Shown piece after piece: positions 6,953 to 14,105 of a stretch of 18,899 nt of DNA. The notes under the pieces are model-generated. The model saw nothing but the letters and a program-made list of their open reading frames with translations. It was not told the DNA's origin and did no database searches. This DNA comes from an uncultured Eubacterium sp. (lineage in GTDB: Bacteria; Bacillota; Clostridia; Lachnospirales; Lachnospiraceae): positions 1 to 18,899 of the forward strand of contig CAKRKO010000050.1 in the NCBI GenBank assembly GCA_934358495.1, in the 5' to 3' direction. Position numbers and translations under genes: made by a program. Numbering within the stretch: position 1 is the stretch's first letter; the number at the start of each line of letters is the position of its first letter.

Positions 6953-7819
6953 CTACTCCCCTCCCTGTTCATTTGTTGTATCCTTTGTCTGCAAGATAAC
7001 AAATACATCACTTAGATGCTCAAAATCAACAATAGTCGCAACATGACCGGATTTGGTCAGATTATTGGAATCTGTCTGGATATCGGTAATATAACCGATT
7101 GGAATTCCCTCCAGAAACATATCGCTGATATTGGATGTCACAATCTGATCCCCAACTTTTGCCTGATCATCCTTATCCCGAAGATCATCAAACTCAATCA
7201 GACTGGACTCGTTCATTGATTTTAAACTTCCACTGACAATACACAGATCCGATGTACTCAGATTTTTGGCACTGACATTGCTATTGTCATCAATGATGGA
7301 ACGAACCTTTGCATAATTTGGTCCGACCTGAATGACGATACCCGCAAGGCCGCCGTCAGCCAGTACATTCATGCCCACAGAAATACCATCATTGCTGCCG
7401 CGGTCGATCAGGAACATGGAAAACCAGTTTCCTGCATCTTTTCCGATCACATTTGCAGCTACTTTATTGTAATTTGCATAGCTCTGATCCATGTTGTACA
7501 GTTTTTTCAGATTATCCAACTCTTCCTGATTTAACTGAACCTGATTCAGATTTTCCTGAGCCTCTGCCAGCTGTGTACGCAGTTCCTCATTCTCTTTTTC
7601 CAGTTTTTTCTTTGTCTGCATATGATCGCGCAAATCTGTCAGTGCACTTCCAAGCCGGTTCACACCCTTCTGCATTGGTGTGATCACCGCTCCGGCCGCA
7701 GCTGAAATCGGACCCGAACCCGATGCCCTCAGACTGCAGCCAATGATGGCAATACACAGAATCGTCATGATCAGCAGAACATATTTCGCTGGAAATTTGC
7801 TCTGTTTCTTTCTCTTCAT
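6953..7819 (-). CDS. mreC: Rod shape-determining protein MreC
   Basis: Bitopic scaffold that links cytoplasmic MreB to the periplasmic-side RodA/PBP2 machinery. The 288-residue protein has a basic start (KRKKQ), one membrane segment at about 12-30, a charged coiled coil at about 60-107 rich in Glu, Lys, Gln and Leu, and then the beta-rich MreC domain. Within that domain the segments DRGSNDGISVGMNVLADGGL (139-158) and KVGDQIVTSN (221-230) are typical of the family. ATG at 7819 has a modest AGAGG ribosome binding site. It sits between mreB (21-base gap) and mreD (3-base gap). Confidence 0.93.
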   Translation of the reverse strand: MKRKKQSKFPAKYVLLIMTILCIAIIGCSLRASGSGPISAAAGAVITPMQKGVNRLGSALTDLRDHMQTKKKLEKENEELRTQLAEAQENLNQVQLNQEELDNLKKLYNMDQSYANYNKVAANVIGKDAGNWFSMFLIDRGSNDGISVGMNVLADGGLAGIVIQVGPNYAKVRSIIDDNSNVSAKNLSTSDLCIVSGSLKSMNESSLIEFDDLRDKDDQAKVGDQIVTSNISDMFLEGIPIGYITDIQTDSNNLTKSGHVATIVDFEHLSDVFVILQTKDTTNEQGGE

Positions 7820-7840
7820 ACCATGCCTCTGCTATTCGAA

Positions 7841-8854
7841 TTATTTAAAAATTTTTGTACGCATGCTGTAAGCCAGCCGTTTGAATTTGTCGTTTGTAAC
7901 AACAAGACTTAGTCCTCTTACAACTGTCTCATCCGGCTCCTCACATGTATTTACTTTAATATTTGTAATATCCGTAAATAATTTATCCATATCTTTGATA
8001 TTAGAGCCGCCGCCTGTCAGATAAATACCAGAATGGATGATATCTTTTGCCAGCTCTGGTGGAGTTTTCTCCAGGATCATCTTGATGGCATTGCAAATAG
8101 AATTGAGATTGTCTTTCATTGCTTCATACACAGTCTCTGCTGTAATCTCCATCTCTATCGGCAGTCCGCTGACCACATCCAGTCCGACGATTGTATAGCT
8201 GCCCTCTTCTCCCGGGAGTGCACTTCCAATATGTTCTTTTAACTGCATGGCAGTCTTTTGACCGATGACCAGGTTAAAGTTCTTTTTGATATAAGTAATA
8301 ATAGACTCATCCAGACGGTTTCCTCCAAAGTGAAGCAGATCACTCAATACCAGCCCGCCTAAAGAAATCACGGAAATCTCTGTGGTATCAGCTCCGATAT
8401 CTACGATCATGATACCGGTCGGCTCATTGACATCAAGTCCGAGACCTACTGCATCTGCGATCGGTTTGTCACACAAAAGTACCGACTTCGGCTTCATTTT
8501 GCTCTTGTAAAACAGATCATAAAATGCCTTTTTCTCAACTTCTGTGATATCTGTTGGAACCGCAATGATAAACTCAGACCCTTTTACGTGACCTTTCACA
8601 TTTTTCTCCAGCATTTCCTGTACCATGGTCTGCATATTATTATAATCTGCAATGACACCGCCGGTAACCGGGAAAGACACATTGATTGTCTCTGGTGCTT
8701 TCTCATACATTGCATAAGCCTCATCGCCATATGCATACAACTGGTTTTTATTGATTACCGCAATGGTATTTTTCTCTTTAATGATCTTGTTGCTGTGTTT
8801 GCTGAAAATCTTAATATTACAGGTTCCAAGATCAATTCCGTATATATTTGCCAT
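7841..8854 (-). CDS. mreB: MreB-like actin homologue (divergent)
   Basis: Bacterial actin that forms membrane-associated filaments guiding cell-wall synthesis. The 337 residues carry phosphate-1 motif DLGTCN (8-13), GGVIADYNN (65-73), phosphate-2 motif DIGADTTE (152-159), and the adenosine motif YLTGGGSN (278-285). It differs from canonical MreB at positions that matter. The canonical DIGGGTTE is DIGADTTE, and the segment aligned to E. coli IEEP (with Glu143, linked to ATP hydrolysis) is CDKP, placing Lys130 at the catalytic Glu. I recall similar divergent MreB proteins from other Lachnospiraceae, so this may be clade-typical. A canonical paralogue elsewhere in the genome is possible. The start overlaps the radC stop as TAATG, with AAAGGGAGA as ribosome binding site. 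Confidence 0.9.
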   Translation of the reverse strand: MANIYGIDLGTCNIKIFSKHSNKIIKEKNTIAVINKNQLYAYGDEAYAMYEKAPETINVSFPVTGGVIADYNNMQTMVQEMLEKNVKGHVKGSEFIIAVPTDITEVEKKAFYDLFYKSKMKPKSVLLCDKPIADAVGLGLDVNEPTGIMIVDIGADTTEISVISLGGLVLSDLLHFGGNRLDESIITYIKKNFNLVIGQKTAMQLKEHIGSALPGEEGSYTIVGLDVVSGLPIEMEITAETVYEAMKDNLNSICNAIKMILEKTPPELAKDIIHSGIYLTGGGSNIKDMDKLFTDITNIKVNTCEEPDETVVRGLSLVVTNDKFKRLAYSMRTKIFK

Positions 8855-9561
8855 TATTCTCTCCCTTTCTCAAACAAAATATCCTGCTCACGGAAACTAA
8901 AGTATCGATTATCTCCGATAATAATATGATCCATAAGTAAAATATCCAGTATCTCTCCACTCTGTTTTATCTTTCGGGTAACCTGGATGTCTTCCCGGCT
9001 TGGTTCCGGATTTCCGCTCGGATGATTATGCAGGATCACAATATAAACTGCCTGCTCCTGCAGCGCAGTCCGGTAAATCTCCCGGGCCGATATCAGTGCC
9101 GCATTGCTTGTACCGACAGAGATCACTTTCTCACTGATCAGCATGCTTTTACTGTCAAACATGGCAAGCATCAGGATCTCCTGCGCTTTATGCCGCATGC
9201 GTTCCATATAGTAGGATGCAATGCTTTCCGGGGACTCCAGTACCACCTGCTGTCTGCGTCTGGTACTCGCGATCCTCTTTGCCAGCTCACCGACACATTT
9301 TAACTGTACCGCCTTTACATTACCGATCCCATGGATCTTTGTCAGCTGTTTTACATCTAACTGCAGCAGATTCAATAATCCGTCCGGACCTGCATTCAAA
9401 ATACGATGAGCCAAATCGACACACCGTTCTCCCCTGCTTCCTGTCCGGATAATGACACTGATCAGTTCCGCATCTGTCAGCGCTTCCGCCCCATACATCA
9501 GACACTTTTCATAAGGTCTTTCTGTATCCGGTAACTCTTTTACTGTCATATTTTTCTGCAT
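8854..9561 (-). CDS. radC: RadC family protein (HhH plus JAMM/MPN+ domain)
   Basis: RadC proteins join an N-terminal helix-hairpin-helix region to a JAB1/MPN+ metalloprotein fold. The name reflects a historical link to DNA repair that has not held up in E. coli, and the biochemical role is unsettled. Here the hairpin IHGIGNVKAVQLK is at residues 76-88. The metal-binding signature HNHPSG (178-183) followed by Asp191 is intact, with Glu128 a candidate for the catalytic Glu. The length of 235 is typical. ATG at 9561 follows AGGAAGG. The gene is next to mreB in many Firmicutes, and here the two overlap by one base. A candidate promoter lies about 40 bases upstream, making radC the first gene of the elongation operon. 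Confidence 0.93.
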   Translation of the reverse strand: MQKNMTVKELPDTERPYEKCLMYGAEALTDAELISVIIRTGSRGERCVDLAHRILNAGPDGLLNLLQLDVKQLTKIHGIGNVKAVQLKCVGELAKRIASTRRRQQVVLESPESIASYYMERMRHKAQEILMLAMFDSKSMLISEKVISVGTSNAALISAREIYRTALQEQAVYIVILHNHPSGNPEPSREDIQVTRKIKQSGEILDILLMDHIIIGDNRYFSFREQDILFEKGRE

Positions 9562-9599
9562 AAGCCTTCCTGTTCTACTCTCTCTATGCAGTCGTAGAT

Positions 9600-9628
9600 A
9601 TCATAGCATAATTTTTTTTTACTGTATA
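9600..9628 (-). promoter_or_regulatory. Candidate promoter of the radC-mreBCD-PBP2-minD-rodA operon
   Basis: On the minus strand an extended -10 element TGCTATGAT (9608..9600) lies 17 bases after TATACA (9628..9623), which matches the -35 consensus at 4 of 6 bases. The spacer contains a run of nine A residues. Initiation near 9593 would leave a short leader of about 30 bases before the radC ATG at 9561. It occupies the 120-base gap after the PLP-lyase gene, the largest complete gap in the window. Confidence 0.55.
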
Positions 9629-9681
9629 CCTGAAAAATACGAACTTTTTTTGTAATTCTCTTAAAATTTTATGAAGAAATT

Positions 9682-11001
9682 TTACAAGTCTGCTACATTT
9701 TCCGCTTTAAAGTCTTTCGTTACAATACCTGCATCCACTAATTTCTGAAGTGCCATCAAAATTCCAAGCTTTGCATGATACCAGGTCAGACCACCCTGGA
9801 AATATACGGCATATGGCGGTTTGATCGGTCCGTCCGCACTCAGTTCAATGGATGATCCCTGTACAAATGCTCCGGCTGCCATTATAACCTGACTGTCATA
9901 GCCTGGCATATCCCAGGGTTCGGGTGTTACATAAGAATCCACAGGCGCTGCTGCCTGAATACCCTGACAGAAAGCAACTACACCCTCCGGGCAGCCAAAG
10001 GTCACAGCCTGAATGATATCGTGGCGGGACTCGGTACTGTTTGGAATTACCGGAAAGCCGATCTTTTCAAAAATATTTGCTGCAAAAATAGCTCCTTTTA
10101 ATGCTCCGGATACAACCATCGGAGCCTGAAACAGCCCCTGATAAAAACTCTGGATAACACCAAGAGATGCGCCGACTTCTTTTCCAAGTCCCGGGGAAGT
10201 CAGACGGTACGCTGCGTTATCCACGCATTCTTTCTTTCCCACAATATAACCGCCGATCGGTGCCAGACCGCCGCCAAGATTTTTGATCAGGGATCCGACG
10301 ATCATATCTGCACCAACTTCCAGCGGCTCACGCTCCTCAACGAATTCTCCGTAACAGTTGTCCACCATGCAGATCACATCCGGTTTGATGGATTTTACGA
10401 AAGCGATCAGCTCACGAATTCGTTCCACAGATAATGTTGGGCGTGTCTCATAACCTTTTGAACGCTGAATGGTCACCAGTTTTGTTTTTTCATTGATGGC
10501 AGCACGAATGCCGTCAAAATCAAAATCACGGTTGTTCAGCAGATCTACCTGACGGTAAGTAATTCCATACTCAGCCAGGGAACCTTTAGACGGACGGATA
10601 CCGATTACCTCTTCCAGTGTATCATACGGTTTTCCAACCGGGGAAAGTAACTCATCTCCCGGACGCAGGTTGGACATCAGTGCCAGTGCCAGTGCATGGG
10701 TTCCACAGGTGATCTGCGGACGCACCAGAGCCGCTTCCCCGTGAAAACACTCTGCATACACTTCCTCTAAGGTATCACGCCCAATGTCATTGTATCCATA
10801 ACCGCTGGTTGCCTGAAAACACTCTGCGCTCACTCTGCATTTCTGCATGGCATGTACCACTTTCAACTGGTTGTACTCTGCGGTTTCATCTATTTTATCA
10901 AAACGCTCTTTTAACGTTTTCTCGATTTCTGCTCCAAATTCATATACTTCTTTTGAAATCCCCATATCCAGGTATTTCTGTCTGATCAGTTCTTCTGTCA
11001 T
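9682..11001 (-). CDS. PLP-dependent methionine gamma-lyase / aluminium resistance family protein
   Basis: Fold-type I PLP enzyme of the Cys/Met-metabolism superfamily, in the branch often labelled aluminium resistance protein or B. subtilis YnbB-like. Residue numbers here count from the upstream ATG at 11007. The PLP lysine is Lys242 in GSLIKNLGGG, with Asp216 (MVDNCYGEF) placed to contact the pyridine nitrogen. TCGTHALALAL (100-110) is the cofactor phosphate region. The true substrate of this branch is not established, so I give no symbol. Two ATGs are possible. The one at 11007 directly abuts GGAGG, while the one at 11001 is 6 bases from it and forms a classic ATGA overlap with the miaA stop, so I use 11001 (439 residues). 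Its neighbours suggest cotranscription with mutSL and miaA. Confidence 0.9.
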   Translation of the reverse strand: MTEELIRQKYLDMGISKEVYEFGAEIEKTLKERFDKIDETAEYNQLKVVHAMQKCRVSAECFQATSGYGYNDIGRDTLEEVYAECFHGEAALVRPQITCGTHALALALMSNLRPGDELLSPVGKPYDTLEEVIGIRPSKGSLAEYGITYRQVDLLNNRDFDFDGIRAAINEKTKLVTIQRSKGYETRPTLSVERIRELIAFVKSIKPDVICMVDNCYGEFVEEREPLEVGADMIVGSLIKNLGGGLAPIGGYIVGKKECVDNAAYRLTSPGLGKEVGASLGVIQSFYQGLFQAPMVVSGALKGAIFAANIFEKIGFPVIPNSTESRHDIIQAVTFGCPEGVVAFCQGIQAAAPVDSYVTPEPWDMPGYDSQVIMAAGAFVQGSSIELSADGPIKPPYAVYFQGGLTWYHAKLGILMALQKLVDAGIVTKDFKAENVADL

Positions 11002-11957
11002 AACCATCCTCCAGCTGTAATTGTATTTAAAATCTCATCCAGAATCCTGGAATCGTCATAATCATAATCCGGTTTGTTCAGCCAGATGACATCCCGTTCC
11101 CGGCGGAACCATGTCAGCTGACGTTTTGCAAAATGTCTGGTATCCCGTTTCAGCAGATACACAGCCTCCTCATAGGAAATTTCTCCCTCTAACCAGGAAA
11201 GGATTTCCTTGTATCCAAGTCCCTGCATGGAAACCATGCCTTTATGGCATCCCTGATCCCGCAGGCGTTTTACCTCATCTACCAGACCTGCTTCCAGCAT
11301 CATATCCACACGGCGGTCAATGCGCTCATACAGATGGACACGCTCATCTGTCAGCACAAAATAGCGGAAATCATACGGGGATTCTTTCGCCCGCTCCTGC
11401 TCATTGTGCCTTGAAATCGGTTCCCCTGTTTTTTCAAAATATTCCAGTGCACGGATTGTCCGTTTCACATTATTTGCATGAATGATCTCGGCGGAAACCG
11501 GATCCACACGGCGCAGCATTTCATGCAGATATTCATTGCCATATTCCTGCGCCAGCGCCGCATAATGCTCCCGCAGGGCAGTATCTTCTTCCTGCTCAGT
11601 AAAATCAATGTCATACAAAAGCGCCTGAATATAAAATCCTGTGCCGCCGGCGATGATTGGAATCTGACCGTTGGCATAAATCTCTTTCAATGCCGCTTTT
11701 GCCATCTCCTGAAAACGGACAACATGAAATTCATCCTCAGGATCCAACACATCGATCAGATAATGTTTTACTCCCTGCATCTCCTCCGGTGTCACCTTGG
11801 CTGAACCGATATCCATGCCGCGATACACCTGCATGGAATCCGCAGAGATAACGGCACCATTGATTTTTTTTGCCAGTGCAATGGACAGGTCTGTCTTTCC
11901 AACTGCGGTCGGACCTGTCAGTATTAATAATGGTTGTTTTTTCTGTTCCTTCATCAT
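10998..11957 (-). CDS. miaA: tRNA dimethylallyltransferase MiaA
   Basis: Transfers a dimethylallyl group to N6 of A37 in tRNAs that read codons starting with U. The P-loop GPTAVGKT is at residues 15-22, DSMQVYRGMDIGSAK at 40-54, and HYLIDVLDPEDEF at 65-77. A GGTGFYIQALLYDIDF segment, which lines the DMAPP and tRNA sites, follows later. The length of 319 matches E. coli MiaA (316). There are two adjacent ATGs (11957 and 11954) and only a weak purine stretch upstream, so the exact start is uncertain by one codon. It follows mutL after 58 bases, as is common in bacteria, and its stop overlaps the next start. Confidence 0.95.
   Translation of the reverse strand: MMKEQKKQPLLILTGPTAVGKTDLSIALAKKINGAVISADSMQVYRGMDIGSAKVTPEEMQGVKHYLIDVLDPEDEFHVVRFQEMAKAALKEIYANGQIPIIAGGTGFYIQALLYDIDFTEQEEDTALREHYAALAQEYGNEYLHEMLRRVDPVSAEIIHANNVKRTIRALEYFEKTGEPISRHNEQERAKESPYDFRYFVLTDERVHLYERIDRRVDMMLEAGLVDEVKRLRDQGCHKGMVSMQGLGYKEILSWLEGEISYEEAVYLLKRDTRHFAKRQLTWFRRERDVIWLNKPDYDYDDSRILDEILNTITAGGWL
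11008..11012 (-). promoter_or_regulatory. Ribosome binding site deciding the PLP-lyase start
   Basis: GGAGG on the minus strand, inside the last codons of miaA. It has 6 bases to the ATG at 11001 and none to the ATG at 11007, favouring the downstream start. Confidence 0.6.
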
Positions 11958-12015
11958 AGTTTTACTGTCTCTTAGATATATTGGGCTATAAGAAATAATC
12001 CCATTTTCTGTCTCT

Positions 12016-14097
12016 TTATACGATTCTCTTAAATTTCTTTTCTATCTCATATTTAGTCATTGCTACGATCACCGGTCTGCCATGCGGGCAAAAATACGGA
12101 TTTTCCAACGTCAGCAGTTCATCGATCAGGTGTTCGACCTCCGCCCTGGAAAGTTTTTGATTACCTTTTACCGCCGCTTTACAGGACATGCTTGCAATCT
12201 TTTCCACTACCAGATCTGGTGTATCTTTCTCTGACATACTGCCAAGCCCATCCATCAGTTCCAGCAACAGACTCTGGCCGTTCAGACCATACAAATTGCC
12301 CGGGACTGCATTTACGGTATATTCCTTGCCACCAAAATGTTCGATCTCATATCCGAGTTTTTCAAATTCCGGCAAAAACTTCTTCAGCAGATTTTCCTCC
12401 TGCATGGTCAGGGAAAGAATAATTGGCGGACTGATCATCTGGGACGTAAATTCTTTTTCCCTATAAGCTTTCATGGTACGCTCAAATAAAACCTTTTCAT
12501 GTGCTGCATGCTGGTCGATCATATAAAACTGATTCTGAAATTCCACCAGCCAGTAAGTATCAAACAACTGACCGATGATGCGGTGCTGCGGTCTGGCCTG
12601 CTTTGAGAGCAGCTTTAATTCTTCCTGTATGCCTGTATTCATATTCAAAGCAGTATCTGTATTTTTCTGTGCAGCAGAAACTGAATATTCTTTTGCTTCC
12701 TGCTCGGCTACTTCAAATAAATTCTGCTGTACAGGATTGGAAATAATCGGTATCTTTGAGTTATTTTCCTGAAATGCATCCTGATTCACTTCTTCCGTTT
12801 GAACTGCTGTATATTCTTCTGGCGCTTGTACATCAACTTTCGCTTTTAGCTCTGACTTTGTCCCAAATGAAATATCCTCCCGAACCATTGCATGATTGCT
12901 GCTTTCCGCTCCGGTCGTCGGCTGCATCGTTCTTTCAGACAGCGGATCACGTCCCGGATATTTCCGCTCATATGGACTGTCCTTTGCCACCGCAGCACGC
13001 AGACGTTCCAGACGCTTTGTCTCAAATGGTTCCGGAACCGCTTCCCGAGGAACCTCCACACGCTTTGCAGTCGCTTTTTCTTCATGAACTGCCACCTTCG
13101 GAATCAGTTCGCTTTCCCGCAGGTGTCCGGAAATCAGTGCCACAAGCTGCTGGTACAACATTTCCCCGTTGGAAAATCGCATTTCCATCTTATTCGGATG
13201 CACATTGACATCCACAAGAGTTCCGTCCAGGGAAATTGTCAGAACGGTAAACGGATATTTGTGCTGCATCATAAATCCCCGATAGCCATCCTCCAGAGAC
13301 TTAGCGATCAGACTGCTTTTAATATAACGTCCGTTAATAAAATAACTTTCAAAATTGCGGTTTCCTCTGGCAATGATCGGCTTTCCGATATATCCATCCA
13401 CGGAGAATCCTTCGTATTCCCCGTGTACTTCCAGCAGATTTGCCGCAATATCACGGCCGTAAATGTGGTAAATAATATCCTTCAACTGTCCGTTTCCTGA
13501 AGTATGTAAACGAATCTGTCCGTTATTGATAAACTTAAAAGATACATCCGGGTGGGACAGCGCCATTCGCTCCATCAGATCATTGACATATCCTGCCTCT
13601 GTCTGAGCGGATTTTAAGAATTTACGACGCACAGGTGTATTATAAAACAGATTTTTTACCAGAAACGTGGTTCCGTTTGGCGCACCAATTTCTTCCAGGG
13701 AAATCTCTTTTCCACCCTCGATCAGATATCTGCTGCCGGTAAACTGCTCCTGTGTCTTTGTGATCAGTTCCACCTGAGCTACCGCCGCAATACTTGACAG
13801 CGCCTCGCCTCGGAATCCCAGTGAGGAAATACGCACCAGATCTTCTACTTTACGAATTTTACTTGTGGAATGGCGGTAAAAAGCGATAGGAATCTGCTCT
13901 GCTTCAATCCCGCATCCGTTATCTGTGATACGAATCAGGGAAGTTCCCCCCTCTTTGATTTCCACGGTGATGGCAGAAGCCTTCGCGTCAATGGCGTTTT
14001 CCACCAGTTCTTTGACAACGGAAGAAGGGCGCTCTACTACCTCTCCCGCCGCAATCTTATCTATGGTCTGTTCATCTAAAACTTCTATCTGTGGCAT
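12016..14097 (-). CDS. mutL: DNA mismatch repair endonuclease MutL
   Basis: Couples mismatch recognition by MutS to strand incision. The N-terminal GHKL ATPase is complete: ELVENAIDA (30-38), DNGCGI (59-64), STSKI (77-81) and GFRGEAL (94-100). A variable linker spans about 330-500. The C-terminal domain carries the endonuclease motif DQHAxxExxxxE (Asp528, His530, Glu534, Glu539) and CPHGRP (670-675), typical of bacteria that lack MutH. The usual C-terminal clamp-binding site (B. subtilis QEMIVP) appears as SQMISP (552-557), while the linker holds QQNLF (457-461), which fits the clamp-binding consensus better. The length is 693 residues. ATG at 14097 follows AGGAGG by 4 bases, and the gene starts 8 bases after mutS. 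Confidence 0.96.
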   Translation of the reverse strand: MPQIEVLDEQTIDKIAAGEVVERPSSVVKELVENAIDAKASAITVEIKEGGTSLIRITDNGCGIEAEQIPIAFYRHSTSKIRKVEDLVRISSLGFRGEALSSIAAVAQVELITKTQEQFTGSRYLIEGGKEISLEEIGAPNGTTFLVKNLFYNTPVRRKFLKSAQTEAGYVNDLMERMALSHPDVSFKFINNGQIRLHTSGNGQLKDIIYHIYGRDIAANLLEVHGEYEGFSVDGYIGKPIIARGNRNFESYFINGRYIKSSLIAKSLEDGYRGFMMQHKYPFTVLTISLDGTLVDVNVHPNKMEMRFSNGEMLYQQLVALISGHLRESELIPKVAVHEEKATAKRVEVPREAVPEPFETKRLERLRAAVAKDSPYERKYPGRDPLSERTMQPTTGAESSNHAMVREDISFGTKSELKAKVDVQAPEEYTAVQTEEVNQDAFQENNSKIPIISNPVQQNLFEVAEQEAKEYSVSAAQKNTDTALNMNTGIQEELKLLSKQARPQHRIIGQLFDTYWLVEFQNQFYMIDQHAAHEKVLFERTMKAYREKEFTSQMISPPIILSLTMQEENLLKKFLPEFEKLGYEIEHFGGKEYTVNAVPGNLYGLNGQSLLLELMDGLGSMSEKDTPDLVVEKIASMSCKAAVKGNQKLSRAEVEHLIDELLTLENPYFCPHGRPVIVAMTKYEIEKKFKRIV

Positions 14098-14105
14098 ATG
14101 TCCTC

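Noticed and set aside
9650..9681. AAAATTT/AAATTTT inverted repeat after the PLP-lyase stop
   Set aside because: The stem is only A-T pairs and is not followed by a clear T-run, so it is not a credible intrinsic terminator.
11965..12016. A repeated AAGAGACAG (minus strand) 43 bases apart in the mutL-miaA gap, resembling the end of the Tn5/Nextera mosaic end
   Set aside because: Only 9-10 of the 19 mosaic-end bases match, the first copy has an inserted A, and the flanking genes are intact and in the expected order. Chance similarity is more likely than adapter or transposon sequence.
12892..13500. Open frame of 202 codons on the plus strand
   Set aside because: It lies entirely antisense to mutL, has a composition rich in His, Arg, Ser and Phe typical of an antisense shadow, and matches no family I know.
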